DNA of 64,000 nt from Natrinema gelatinilyticum (GCF_024266705.1 NZ_CP100758.1:100920-164919); one strand, 5' to 3'; positions 52,056-61,561 are shown, numbered from the stretch's first letter. Program-made: numbers and translations. The notes: generated by a model not told the origin, from the sequence alone.

Positions 52056-52545
52056 GACGCAAGACCATTTCGCGGCTGCGATCTTAAAAGTGCGGACGCC
52101 GAGTCGGGTCTTGTTCAGATACTACTCCGAGTTATGTGTGGTCGCCGTGATCACCACGAAAGCCACTCTCCTTCCAGTTCCGCCCGTGTCGGCTGGCCCA
52201 GCAAGACACCGGGGGCGGGACTGAAAGAGACTGAATCAGCCGATCCCTTCAGGGGGCGACGGAAGGACCGCAACTAAGCGAGTACCGCATCGAGCCCCGG
52301 AGTGTGGAGCGAGTCAGGGCTTTCGTGGGAGTTACAGTCGTTCCGCCCCCGAACACGCGTGATCTGAACGCTACCGCTACGCCGGAGTCACCGGAGTCGA
52401 GGTCGAGAATTTGCGAGTAAACGGTTCGTTCGTGCACAGCAGATTCGTGCGCGCGATCGCCCCGGGCTACGTCTAGGGTTCGCGATCACTTTCGCCGCGG
52501 TCTATACCCTTAACCCGACGCCGAATGTACGATGAGGGCGAAGCG
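52056..52545. other. 490-base divergent gap with a strong hairpin
   Basis: No gene is supportable. It holds promoters for both neighbours and the inverted repeat at 52175-52223. TCTATACCC at 52501-52509 is the likely TATA box for the gene at 52546. Confidence 0.5.
52175..52223. repeat. Long imperfect hairpin in the intergenic gap
   Basis: 11 bp (with one T-G pair) from CAGTTCCGCCC, then 5 bp GTGTC/GACAC after a 3-base bulge, then GCTG/CAGC around the tip. As RNA it would be nearly fully paired over 49 bases. It could be a small RNA, a protein-binding cruciform or a remnant transposon end. Confidence 0.6.
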
Positions 52546-53688
52546 ATGCCATTCACCCTCACGGACGAGCAGCACGCGATCCGCCGGGCCGCCCGCGACT
52601 TCGCCGAGAACGAGATTGCACCGGTCGCACGCGAATACGACGAGAATTTCACGTATCCGCGCGACGTCATCGAGACGGCCGCCCAGCACGATTTCGCGGC
52701 CCGAACCGTCCCCGCCGAGTATGGGGGCGCTGGCATGGACGTGACCTCAAGCGTCGTCGTCACCGAGGAACTCTGGCGGGCCGACCCAGGCATCGCCAAT
52801 GCCATCGACGGCGTCGCGTTCGCGACGAACGTCTCACTGCTCGAACGCTACGGCGACGAGTGGATGCGCGAGGAGTGGTTCCCGAAGTTCGTCTCGGCCG
52901 ACGCCCTGGCGGCGATCGCCATTAGCGAACCCGGGCACGGCTCCGACATCGGCGGGATCGAAACGCGGGCAGAGCAGGACGGCGACGAGTGGGTGCTGAA
53001 CGGGGCGAAGACGTGGATCTCAAATGGAACCAAGGCGGACGTCGTCATCGTCGTTGCCAAGACGGATTCGGGCGAAGGTCACCGCGGGCTGAGTTGCTTT
53101 CTCGTCCCGACCGAGACCGACGGCTACGAGGCCGAGCGCATCGAGAATAAACTCGGCCTGCACGCCTCGGACCTCGCGGACGTCCACCTAGACGACATGA
53201 CCGTGCCGGCGGCCAACCTTGTCGGTGAGGAAAACCGGGGCTTCTACCACCTCATGGACGTGCTCGCGCCGGGACGAGTCGAGGTCGCCGCGCAAGCGGT
53301 CGGCACCGCACAGGCGGCCCTCGACGCTGCGATCTCATACGCCACCCAGCGCGAACAGTTCAACCGGCCGATCTCGGAGTTCCAGGCGATCCGGCACTCG
53401 ATCGCGGAGATGGAGACGGCGGTCGAGGCGGCGCGGTCGCTCACCTACCGGGCGGCGGCCCGCTGCGACGAGGGGGCCAACGACGCGACCCGGATAGCGA
53501 GCGCGGCGAAACTGTTCGCCAGCGAGCGTGCCGTCGAGGTGGCCGACGACGCCGTCCAGATCCACGGCGGCGCTGGCTACGTCACGGACTTCCCCGCCGA
53601 GCGGTACTATCGGGATGCACGCGCGCTGCCGATCTTCGAAGGAACGTCCGAGATCCAGAAGAACGTCATCGCGAAGGGCCTACTATGA
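52546..53688 (+). CDS. Acyl-CoA dehydrogenase
   Basis: A 380-residue FAD enzyme that introduces a trans-2 double bond into acyl-CoA. Family motifs are ALAAIAISEPGHGSDIGG, TWISNGTKADVVIVVAK, GRVEVAAQAVGTAQAALD and the C-terminal PIFEGTSEIQKNVIAKGL. The electron acceptor would be an electron-transfer flavoprotein encoded elsewhere. I use ATG 52546; ATG 52525 is too close to the TATA box at 52501. It begins a run of acyl-CoA genes on the same strand. Confidence 0.93.
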   Translation: MPFTLTDEQHAIRRAARDFAENEIAPVAREYDENFTYPRDVIETAAQHDFAARTVPAEYGGAGMDVTSSVVVTEELWRADPGIANAIDGVAFATNVSLLERYGDEWMREEWFPKFVSADALAAIAISEPGHGSDIGGIETRAEQDGDEWVLNGAKTWISNGTKADVVIVVAKTDSGEGHRGLSCFLVPTETDGYEAERIENKLGLHASDLADVHLDDMTVPAANLVGEENRGFYHLMDVLAPGRVEVAAQAVGTAQAALDAAISYATQREQFNRPISEFQAIRHSIAEMETAVEAARSLTYRAAARCDEGANDATRIASAAKLFASERAVEVADDAVQIHGGAGYVTDFPAERYYRDARALPIFEGTSEIQKNVIAKGLL

Positions 53689-53719
53689 GCGACGGGCGTA
53701 CGACGATCCGGGATCCACC

Positions 53720-54709
53720 ATGACCGACACAACCCACGCAACGACTGACGCCGACGACAGCTACGTCCTCGTCCTTCGGGAAGGAGCACCGGGGGTCCCA
53801 GCGCCAGACTTCCGGGCGGCACTGGAGCGCCACCTCCCCGAGTGGACGATTCGAATCGCACGAACGCCCAACGAGGAACGGGAACTGCTCCCCGGGGCGA
53901 CGATCGTCGCGGGCAACGACCTCTCGGTGGAGCGCCTCGAAATGGCCGAGAACCTCCGGTTATATGCCCACGCCTCAAGCGGTGTCGGGACGCTTCCGCT
54001 CGACGAACTCGATCGATGCAGCGTCGCCGTCACGAACGGCGCGGGTTTGATGCCGTGTATCTCCGAGCAGGTGCTGGGCTACCTGCTCACCTTCGCCCGC
54101 GATCTGCGGGAGGGGATGCGCCGCCAGGAACGCAGCGAATGGCGCCACTACCAGCCCGGCGAACTGACGGGAAGCACCGTCACCGTGGTCGGACTCGGCT
54201 CAATCGGTACGCAACTGCTGGAGCGCCTCGAACCGTTCGGCGTCGACCGACTGGGGGTGAGACACACCCCCGAGAAGGGTGGTCCCGCCGAGGACGTGTT
54301 CGGGTACGACGAGATTCACGACGCCTTCTCGCGGTCGGACTACGTCGTCCTGTCGTGTCCCCTGACGGACAAGACGCGCGGACTCGTCGGCCGCCCGGAG
54401 CTACGGACGCTCCCGAACGACACCATCCTCATCAACGTCGCTCGCGGGCCGGTCGTCGATACAGACGAACTGGTGAGCGCGCTGCGCCGGAACGTGATCA
54501 GCGGCGCGGCGCTGGACGTGACCGACCCGGAACCGTTGCCCGCCGAACACCCTCTCTGGGAGTTCGACAATGTCCTTCTAACGCCGCACAATGCGGGGAG
54601 TTCGCCGGGGCTGTGGGACCGCGTCGCCGCTCTCCTCGCCGAGAACGTAGCTCGGGCGGACGAGCGCGGCGAATTCACCGGGCTGAAGAATCAGGTGGTC
54701 AAACCGTGA
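53720..54709 (+). CDS. D-2-hydroxyacid dehydrogenase
   Basis: A 329-residue NAD-dependent dehydrogenase. The Rossmann loop is VVGLGSIGTQLLERL, and the catalytic Arg, Glu and His are in NVARGPVVD, TDPEPLP and TPHNAGS. It interconverts a 2-hydroxy acid and a 2-keto acid. It starts 31 bases after the acyl-CoA dehydrogenase, and its stop overlaps the enoyl-CoA hydratase start, so the three are probably one transcript. Confidence 0.9.
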   Translation: MTDTTHATTDADDSYVLVLREGAPGVPAPDFRAALERHLPEWTIRIARTPNEERELLPGATIVAGNDLSVERLEMAENLRLYAHASSGVGTLPLDELDRCSVAVTNGAGLMPCISEQVLGYLLTFARDLREGMRRQERSEWRHYQPGELTGSTVTVVGLGSIGTQLLERLEPFGVDRLGVRHTPEKGGPAEDVFGYDEIHDAFSRSDYVVLSCPLTDKTRGLVGRPELRTLPNDTILINVARGPVVDTDELVSALRRNVISGAALDVTDPEPLPAEHPLWEFDNVLLTPHNAGSSPGLWDRVAALLAENVARADERGEFTGLKNQVVKP

Positions 54710-55458
54710 TCCGATACGATCTCGACGGGAAGACGGCTCGGATCGCCATTGACCGCCCGGAGAAGAAGAACGCCCTCTCACCCGAAACCCACCGAGAACT
54801 CACGAACGCGCTGGACCGGGCCGACGACGATGCGCGCGTTGCGGTCCTCACGGGCACCGGCGACGCCTTCTGCGCCGGAAGTGACATCGAGGCGCTCCGG
54901 GGAGCCAACACCGCGGCCGACGCCGAGTCGCTCATCGATCCCGAGTATCGGCTCCACCGGCGCATCGAATCGCTTTCAATTCCGGTGATCGCGGCGGTCA
55001 ACGGGACGGCCTACGGCGGCGGGTTTGAACTCGTCACCGCCTGCGATCTCGCGGTGGCGACGGCGGACGCGACGTTCGCGCTTCCGGAGACGCGCCTCGG
55101 ATTGACGCCGGGCTACGCGCTCGACCGCGGGATCGAACTCGTCGGGCGAAAACGAATCCTCGAACTCGCGCTGACCGGCGACGAGATCGACGCAGTCACC
55201 GCCCGCGAATGGGGCCTGGTCAACCGCGTCGTCGACCCCGACGGACTGGAGGCGGCGGTCGACGACCTCGCGTCGGATATCGCGGCCGCACCGGCCCGCA
55301 CCGTCGCGGCCGTCAAACGCACCGTCACCGAGGACATCACGGAGCGCGTCTCTTACCAGCGATCCACGGACCGTCTGGCGGCGCTGCTCGCGTCGGCGGA
55401 GACGCGGGCGCGCATCGACGCGTTCTTCGAGGGAAGAGCGGATGACTCCGACGACTGA
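54706..55458 (+). CDS. Enoyl-CoA hydratase/isomerase
   Basis: A 250-residue crotonase-fold enzyme. The GTG start overlaps the previous stop (GTGA), so translation is coupled. The oxyanion hole is formed by FCAGSDIEAL and NGTAYGGGFELVTACD; the catalytic Glu region is FALPETRLGLTPG. It hydrates the product of the acyl-CoA dehydrogenase. It is the third gene of the acyl-CoA run. Confidence 0.92.
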   Translation: MIRYDLDGKTARIAIDRPEKKNALSPETHRELTNALDRADDDARVAVLTGTGDAFCAGSDIEALRGANTAADAESLIDPEYRLHRRIESLSIPVIAAVNGTAYGGGFELVTACDLAVATADATFALPETRLGLTPGYALDRGIELVGRKRILELALTGDEIDAVTAREWGLVNRVVDPDGLEAAVDDLASDIAAAPARTVAAVKRTVTEDITERVSYQRSTDRLAALLASAETRARIDAFFEGRADDSDD

Positions 55459-55501
55459 GTCGGCGTCGGTTTCCTGTCGACGGCGATCGAGGTCGCCCGT
55501 C

Positions 55502-56584
55502 TCACCAGGATCGGATTTCGACATCTTCGAACGGCCGCTGGAGCGGTAGCGAGACGCGCGACCCGGTGTAGTGAGAGATGAAGATCGCGACCAGCGCCTC
55601 GAGCGATCGCTTTGCGTTGAGGGCCGTTGAGACGGTTCGGTCGCTCCCGTCGAGTCGGTCGCGAGCGTGGGCGACGGCGTTGGCGAACCCTTTCTCGTAG
55701 TCGTCGTCCCACGTCCACGCGCCGTCGATCCCGGGCATGTCAGCGGGGACATGCTCGTCGCCCTCGAGTCGCCAGTAGCGCCACTCGCCGTCGTCGAGGT
55801 TGATGTGCAGTTTTCCCGCCGAGCCGAGGAACTGATAGGAGATCGAGGATGCCCGGCGAGGAGTTGTGCAGTCGACGGTCGCCTGGACGTCGCCGATCGA
55901 GAGCATCGCTCTGCCGGCGGCGTCGTCGACGTCGTTCGCGGCCGAGAGGTTCTCGACCGACTCGTTCTCGCCGGTCACGTGGCCCCAGACGTCGTCGATT
56001 TCGTCCTCGAAGAGGAAGACGAAGAGGTCAAGCACGTGCGTGGCGTTGCGCCCGAGTTCCATGCGCGACTGAACGACGACCGATCGAACGTCGCCGAGGG
56101 CCTCGCCCGAGCGGATGAGGTCGCGCAGGTGCTGGAACTTCTCCGTGAATCGGAGGGTGTGGTTCACGACGAGATCTGTGTCCGTCTCCTCGCACACCTC
56201 GATCATCTTGGCCGCCTCGTCCAGGCTCGATGCGATCGGCTTCTCGCAGAGGATCGCGTCCACTCCGGCCTCGGCGACGTCGACCACGTGCTCGCGGTGG
56301 AAGAGCGCCGGTGTGCAGACGGAGACGATATCCAGGTCCTCAGCCGCCAGCATCGCCTCGTGGTCCGCGTACCTGCGGTCGGGCGCCACGTCCCAGGCGT
56401 CGCAAAACGCCGCGAGAGTCTCCTCGTTCACGTCGACGGCCGCGACGAGTTCGACGCCGTCGGTTGCATCGTACCCGCCGGCGTGGCTCGCCGTAGCGCG
56501 GGAGCCGTTACGATCGTGGACACCAATGGTGCCCAGACCGGCGACACCGCCAGTCCCGATAATACCCGCTCGATAACCTGCCAT
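55502..56584 (-). CDS. Gfo/Idh/MocA-family oxidoreductase, second copy
   Basis: A 360-residue oxidoreductase with GIIGTGGVAGLGTIG as the nucleotide loop, CEKPIASSLDEA with the EKP motif, and a C-terminal sheet domain. The HTLRFTEKF and NATHVLDLFVF segments line the active site. Unlike the copy at 48056, the GxGxxG loop is normal. It probably oxidises a sugar or inositol-like substrate. It is divergent from the acyl-CoA synthetase gene. The start is ATG 56584. Confidence 0.88.
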   Translation of the reverse strand: MAGYRAGIIGTGGVAGLGTIGVHDRNGSRATASHAGGYDATDGVELVAAVDVNEETLAAFCDAWDVAPDRRYADHEAMLAAEDLDIVSVCTPALFHREHVVDVAEAGVDAILCEKPIASSLDEAAKMIEVCEETDTDLVVNHTLRFTEKFQHLRDLIRSGEALGDVRSVVVQSRMELGRNATHVLDLFVFLFEDEIDDVWGHVTGENESVENLSAANDVDDAAGRAMLSIGDVQATVDCTTPRRASSISYQFLGSAGKLHINLDDGEWRYWRLEGDEHVPADMPGIDGAWTWDDDYEKGFANAVAHARDRLDGSDRTVSTALNAKRSLEALVAIFISHYTGSRVSLPLQRPFEDVEIRSW

Positions 56585-56760
56585 ACTCGGTGCCTCGCTC
56601 GCCGAGGTTATCAAAGTACGCTCGCTTTCGAACGCTGATCGCACTCTCGAGACAGTAAACCGCCTGCACTCACGACGGTCGATCCCTGCACTTGCAACGG
56701 GCGTCGACAGTCCCTCGTCCCGACGCGTACCTTTATGCGATCCGACGGCTGGTACCAACT

Positions 56761-58428
56761 ATGGCATGGTTCCTCGAATTCGAGGACGAGTCTTACGAAG
56801 CGGCCTGCGAGGCGTTCGAGTGGGATCTTCCGGCGGAGTACAACATCGCTCGCGACTGCGTTCGGAAACACGATCGCGACGCCGTGGCGCTCTACCAGGG
56901 ATATCCGGACGGCCGGCGGGAGACGTATACGTTCGGCGACGTGGACGACTGGAGCAACCGGGTGGCGGGCGGACTCCGCGAGTGCGGCATCGACCGCGGC
57001 GACTGCGTCGCGATCACGCTCGGCCAGCGCCCGGAGACGCTCGTCTCCCACCTCGCGTGCTGGAAACTCGGCGTGGTGTCGGTCCCCCTCTCGCCGCTGT
57101 TCGGCGACGAGGCGCTCCATCACCGCCTCGCTGACAGCGGCGCCAGCGTCGCGATCATCGACCGCGGGATCGCCGAATCAGTCGCCGTCGTCCGCGAGTC
57201 GTGTCCCGACCTGGCCTACGTCATAACGGTCGATCCGATCGACGAGGAGGGAGAACGCGCCGGCGAAGACCGTACGCTGGCCGGCGATCGCTCCTTCGAC
57301 GAACTCGAGGCGGACACAGCGTCGATCGAGATCGCGTCGACGACGCCGGACGAACCCGCCGTCGTCATCTACACCAGCGGGACGACGGGCAAGGCCAAGG
57401 GCGTAGTCCACGGGCAGGCGATCTGGCGCAGCTACTGCCCGGCGTTCCGGCTGTACTTCGAGTGCCCTCACGCGCGACCGACGGAGGGCATCTACTGGAC
57501 GCCCTCGGACTGGGCGTGGATCGGCGGCCTCGGTACTGTCGTCTTCCCCGCGTGGCACTACGGCAGGCCGGTCGTCGGCCGCCCGATTCGGTCGTTCGAC
57601 GCTGATACGGCTTACGGCGTGCTCGAGTCGTTCGGCGTGACCCACGCGTCGCTGCCGCCGACAGCACTTCGGATGCTCCGAGAGGAGGACGTCTCGCCGT
57701 CGGAGTACGACCTCTCGCTCGAGGCGATTGTCTCGGGGAGCGAACCGCTAACACCGGAGGCGATCGAGTGGGTTGACGAGGCGTTCGACGGCGTCGTCGT
57801 CAACGAAGGCTACGGCCAGACCGAGATCGGGAACGCTATCGTGAACTGCCAATCGTGGTTCGAATTACAGCCTGGCAGCATGGGCAAACCAGTTCCCGGG
57901 TACGACGTGGCGATCCTCGATCGAGACGCAACCGAGCCGGTTCCGGCGGGAACGATTGGAGAGATCGCGATTCGTGCGGACGGGAATCCCGGCGTCTTCC
58001 AGCGGTACTGGGGCGAGGGCGCGGCGCCGGATCGGACCGACGACGGGTGGCACCGCACCGGCGACTTGGCGCGTCGCGACGAGGACGGATACGTCTGGTT
58101 CGTCGCGCGCGACGACGACCTCATCGTCTCGAGCGGCTATCGGATCGCACCGAGCGACGTGGAGCGAGCCCTACTCTCCCACGAGGCGGTGACAGGCGCG
58201 GGCGTCGTCGGGATCCCCGACGATCGGCGGGGCGAGCGCGTCGCGGCTTTCGTCACCCTGGCGGAAGAGGCGAACCCGTCGGAGGCGCTTCACGAAGGCC
58301 TCCGGAACGCCGTGCGCGAGGACGTCGCGAAATACGCCTACCCGCGTGAGATCACATTCGTGGATCGGTTGCCAACGACGCGGACGGGAAAGACCGATCG
58401 ACGGGCACTCGTAGAGCGCGAAGAGTAG
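56761..58428 (+). CDS. Acyl-CoA synthetase (AMP-forming)
   Basis: A 555-residue adenylate-forming ligase. Core motifs are VVIYTSGTTGKAKGVV, NEGYGQTEIGN, RTGDLARRDEDGYVWF and the C-terminal catalytic Lys in PTTRTGKTDRRAL. It resembles medium-chain or acetyl-CoA-synthetase-like enzymes. It would activate the acid that enters the acyl-CoA run. ATG 56761 gives MAWFLEFED; an upstream frame is shadow. Confidence 0.92.
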   Translation: MAWFLEFEDESYEAACEAFEWDLPAEYNIARDCVRKHDRDAVALYQGYPDGRRETYTFGDVDDWSNRVAGGLRECGIDRGDCVAITLGQRPETLVSHLACWKLGVVSVPLSPLFGDEALHHRLADSGASVAIIDRGIAESVAVVRESCPDLAYVITVDPIDEEGERAGEDRTLAGDRSFDELEADTASIEIASTTPDEPAVVIYTSGTTGKAKGVVHGQAIWRSYCPAFRLYFECPHARPTEGIYWTPSDWAWIGGLGTVVFPAWHYGRPVVGRPIRSFDADTAYGVLESFGVTHASLPPTALRMLREEDVSPSEYDLSLEAIVSGSEPLTPEAIEWVDEAFDGVVVNEGYGQTEIGNAIVNCQSWFELQPGSMGKPVPGYDVAILDRDATEPVPAGTIGEIAIRADGNPGVFQRYWGEGAAPDRTDDGWHRTGDLARRDEDGYVWFVARDDDLIVSSGYRIAPSDVERALLSHEAVTGAGVVGIPDDRRGERVAAFVTLAEEANPSEALHEGLRNAVREDVAKYAYPREITFVDRLPTTRTGKTDRRALVEREE

Positions 58429-58544
58429 CGTGAGCGAACCGACGAGGAGGCGTAGGGCATTCGTCAGGTATCGATCCGTCCTGCCCATACCTCACGGCGA
58501 TATCGCCGGCCAACAGTTATGATTCCGGGCAGACGACAGAACGT

Positions 58545-59288
58545 ATGCGACTCGCGGATAGAACGATACTGATTACCGGCGCAGGGTCCGGAATCGGTCA
58601 GGCGACGGCGCTGCGCTGTGCTGAGGAGGGCGCGAGGGTCGTCGTCACCGACGTGGACGAGGCGGCCGGCCGTGAAACGGTCGCCAACGTCGCTGACGAG
58701 GGCGGCGATGCCTCCTTCCGTCAGCTGGACATCACCGAGTACAACGACTTCGAGGTAGTCGTTGCGGATGTCGACGAGGAATACGGGCTCGACTGTCTCG
58801 TCAATAACGCCAGCATCACCCAGGAGACGTCGTTCCGGCGGACGACGCCGACCGAGCGCGATCAATTGCTGGCAGTGAACCTGCTCGGCGCGTGGAACGG
58901 GTGTCACGTCGCGGTGCCTCGCCTGCCGGCGGGCGGCGCGATCGTGAACGTCTCCTCCGTCGGTGCGATCCACGGGTTCCCCAACGCGGCGACGTACGCG
59001 CTCTGCAAGGCGGCGGTGTCGAATCTCACCAAGTCGCTCGCCGCGGCGCTGGGCGGCGACGGGATCCGCGTCAACGCGGTCCTCCCGGGACGGGTTGAGA
59101 CGCCGCTGCTGGCGGCGAGCCTCGGCGAGGACTCGAACATCGACCGACTCAAGGCGGAACACGCGCTACGGCGGTTCGGCCGACCGGACGAGGTCGCCGC
59201 CTGCATTACCTTCCTCCTCGGCGACGACGCGTCGTTCGTGACGGGCCACGACTTGGTCGTCGACGGCGGATCGACGTTGCGGACCTAA
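58545..59288 (+). CDS. Short-chain dehydrogenase/reductase
   Basis: A 247-residue classical SDR with TGAGSGIGQATAL, NNAS, the catalytic Ser in NVSSVGAIHG and Tyr and Lys in YALCKAAV. It could be the 3-hydroxyacyl-CoA or sugar-alcohol oxidation step. It stands alone between the acyl-CoA synthetase and the CoA-transferase, on the same strand. Confidence 0.9.
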   Translation: MRLADRTILITGAGSGIGQATALRCAEEGARVVVTDVDEAAGRETVANVADEGGDASFRQLDITEYNDFEVVVADVDEEYGLDCLVNNASITQETSFRRTTPTERDQLLAVNLLGAWNGCHVAVPRLPAGGAIVNVSSVGAIHGFPNAATYALCKAAVSNLTKSLAAALGGDGIRVNAVLPGRVETPLLAASLGEDSNIDRLKAEHALRRFGRPDEVAACITFLLGDDASFVTGHDLVVDGGSTLRT

Positions 59289-59345
59289 CAGCGACCGGAC
59301 CCTATGCTGCGAACTCGGACACCGCAAACCCAGATGATACGTACG

Positions 59346-59355
59346 CTTATTTAGT
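59346..59355 (+). promoter_or_regulatory. TATA-like box of the CoA-transferase gene
   Basis: CTTATTTAGT is centred about 25 bases before ATG 59376. Confidence 0.5.
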
Positions 59356-59375
59356 GAACCGTCCATGTAGCGTCC

Positions 59376-60566
59376 ATGACTAGTGCGTTGAGCGACGTCC
59401 GGGTGGTGAGTTTCGCACAGCTGGCACAGGGACCGTTCGCGGCCCAGATTATGGGCGATCTCGGTGCCGACGTCGTGAAGGTCGAACCACCCGGCGGCGA
59501 GTGGATGCGCAGCGCCCGCGAGCGCGACGAGAACGCTCGAATCGGTCTGAACACGATCTGGGGGGACGAGAACCTGTCCTTTCTCTCCGTTAACCGGAAC
59601 AAACGGAGCATAGAGCTGAATCTCAAGGACGACCGCCACATGGAGGTAGCGTACGAACTCGTCGCGTCAGCCGACGTGTTGATCGAGAACTTTCGGCCGG
59701 ACGTGATGGACAGGCTCGGCTTCGGCTACGACGACCTCACGGATCGGAACCCGGAACTCGTCTACTGCTCGTCTTCGGGGTACGGTACGTCCGGCCCCTA
59801 CACCGACCGTCCGGCCCAGGACATCCTCCTACAAGCGCTGTCCGGTATGATGAGCATCACCGGGCACGCCGACGATCCGCCGACGCCGGTGGGGACAACG
59901 GTGGTCGACACGTACGCCGCGATGCAGATCGTTGTGAGCGTCCTCACCGCGCTCCACGAGCGCGAGAGAACCGGCGAGGGGAAACGAATCGAGGTCGACA
60001 TGCTGAGTTCGGCCGTCCACCTGCTCTCCCAGGAGGTGGCCGTCGCGGCAAACGACGGTGAACTGGCGACGCGCAGCGAGGTTCCGGGGATGGGACACGT
60101 GTACCTCCAGGCGCCCTACGGGGTCTATGAAACGAGCGACGGCCACCTCGCGCTCTCTCTGTCTCCCGTCGCCGAGGTTGCCGAAGCCCTCGAGATCGGG
60201 GGATTAGAATCGATCACGACGCTCGAGGAAGCCTACAAGCGAAAGAACGAACTCAAACGTCGGATCGAGACGGTCCTATCTGCGGAGCCGACCGACCACT
60301 GGCTCGAACGACTGCTCGAACGCGATGTCTGGTGCGCGCCGGTACGCGACTTGTCCGCGGTCCCCGACGATCCGCAGGTGCGGGCCAACGGGATGATTCA
60401 GTCCCTTGAACGGTCCGACCTGCCGGACCTTGATGTCGTGAGCCTCCCGTTCAGAATGGATGGCGAGACGCCCCTGGCGCGGTCGCGGCCGCCCTACGCG
60501 GGTGAACACACGGATGACGTCCTGGTCGAACTAGGGTACCCGGCCGGGTTCCTTGATGATAGCTGA
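59376..60566 (+). CDS. Family III CoA-transferase (CaiB/BaiF)
   Basis: A 396-residue CoA-transferase. It begins with LSDVRVVSFAQLAQGPFAAQ and the LGADVVKVEPPGGEWMR motif, and the catalytic Asp is probably in VVDTYAAMQ after PVGTTV. It moves CoA between carboxylic acids. It is the last intact gene of the catabolic block and would recycle CoA among the acids made here. Confidence 0.92.
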   Translation: MTSALSDVRVVSFAQLAQGPFAAQIMGDLGADVVKVEPPGGEWMRSARERDENARIGLNTIWGDENLSFLSVNRNKRSIELNLKDDRHMEVAYELVASADVLIENFRPDVMDRLGFGYDDLTDRNPELVYCSSSGYGTSGPYTDRPAQDILLQALSGMMSITGHADDPPTPVGTTVVDTYAAMQIVVSVLTALHERERTGEGKRIEVDMLSSAVHLLSQEVAVAANDGELATRSEVPGMGHVYLQAPYGVYETSDGHLALSLSPVAEVAEALEIGGLESITTLEEAYKRKNELKRRIETVLSAEPTDHWLERLLERDVWCAPVRDLSAVPDDPQVRANGMIQSLERSDLPDLDVVSLPFRMDGETPLARSRPPYAGEHTDDVLVELGYPAGFLDDS

Positions 60567-60779
60567 AGGTTGGTCCGTGACGAGACCGCTCTCATCCCGA
60601 CGCCCTTCGAACGGTCGCGCGGTTTGCAGTCTCACCAGAGAACGACGCGGTTCGCGCACCGGCGGCCGGCGATTTATATGCACCTCTGGTGCTGAATCAT
60701 TCGCGAAACTACCAAATCCGAAGCATGAGCACTGTTTAGCACTCACCTGGCATATATCTATTAAGTGATTGGTTCGGTT
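60567..60779. other. Gap at the right edge of the catabolic block
   Basis: 213 bases without a gene. Composition drops from GC-rich to AT-rich near 60680, as expected for an island edge. Confidence 0.4.
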
Positions 60780-60930
60780 GTTACGTGTTACAGTAGTGCA
60801 CAAACTGTTCAAACCACTCTTTGACGCTTGCCTGACTGCCCACCCACGAGTTGCGGAAGCGGTCAATACACATTTTGAGGGTATAGACCTGCTTTTCGAT
60901 CAAGTTTCGTTCGGTAAGTCAAGACGATCG
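60780..60930 (-). pseudogene. C-terminal fragment of an IS6-type transposase
   Basis: The minus strand reads TERNLIEKQVYTLKMCIDRF, then NSWVGSQASVKEWFEQFVHY, which matches the end of halophile IS6-type transposases. The rest of the gene is decayed or lost. The following 150 bases (60931-61080) are unassigned. Confidence 0.6.
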
Positions 60931-61087
60931 CTCAACCTCAATCGCGAGATGGCAAACAGATAACCGTAGCCATTGACAAAAAACGGTTTCAGAAAGATTA
61001 TGTTTCTTGGTCAATCCGTGAAGAAACGCAATGGCTGGATCAGTTCTTCGTCAGTCAGTGACTGTGACATCAAGAATCATTTTGAGC

Positions 61088-61260
61088 CTACGTTCTTGTG
61101 AAGCACATTGTTGGTGACTCAAAGAACTGCTCGAACGATTTGTTTGAGAGCTTCTTGACCTGTTTTGAGAGGATTTGTCGCCGGAGCTGGAACGATCTGA
61201 GTACGTGGTCAGTTTGTCCTTTGAGACGCCTCGATGTGGCGAGAGCCACTGTCGTGCCAG
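61088..61260 (-). pseudogene. C-terminal fragment of an IS1595-type transposase
   Basis: The frame gives ATSRRLKGQTDHVLRSFQLR and matches the end of the transposase at 16679, including bases beyond the stop. The hairpin arm present at 17403 is not preserved. Confidence 0.7.
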
Positions 61261-61289
61261 AATCTTGCATCAAAAGCAGGTCTCCCCGA

Positions 61290-61521
61290 GCGAATCGAGA
61301 GTAAGCGGCCGAGTCCGCAACTTTGTCGTCGCTTCTGGTACAATACCTATACGGCAGTCCTGGAAGGCGTTCTCGAAGGTGTCGACGAAATCGCTGCAGA
61401 GCAGGGTAGTAACGATCCTCGGGTGGTGATGCAAAATTACCTGTCTGACTCGCGTTCTCGTCGAGTCCGACGAGAGTTCATGCGAGACCAGCTGAACGCA
61501 GCCTTCGGAGAGAAAGCATAA
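61290..61521 (+). pseudogene. C-terminal fragment of a tyrosine integrase
   Basis: Reads RRFWYNTYTAVLEGVLEGVD, EIAAEQGSNDPRVVMQNYLS and RRVRREFMRDQLNAAFGEKA before a stop. The sequence resembles the C-terminus of halophile integrases, with a catalytic Tyr likely in QNYLS. There is no start, and the N-terminal domain is absent. Confidence 0.55.
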
Positions 61522-61528
61522 CATCAAC

Positions 61529-61561
61529 CGCCATCTCCCAAGCCGATCCAGTTGTCTTTCC
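61529..61561. repeat. Left copy of a 33-bp direct repeat
   Basis: Matches 63824-63856 at 29 of 33 positions, with an identical last 16 bases (ATCCAGTTGTCTTTCC). It is followed by a dyad TTGATTC...GAATCAA at 61566-61589. Confidence 0.75.

Noticed and set aside
52249..52437. 62-codon minus-strand frame in the 52 kb gap
   Set aside because: No motif, no promoter, and ordinary length for chance in GC-rich sequence.
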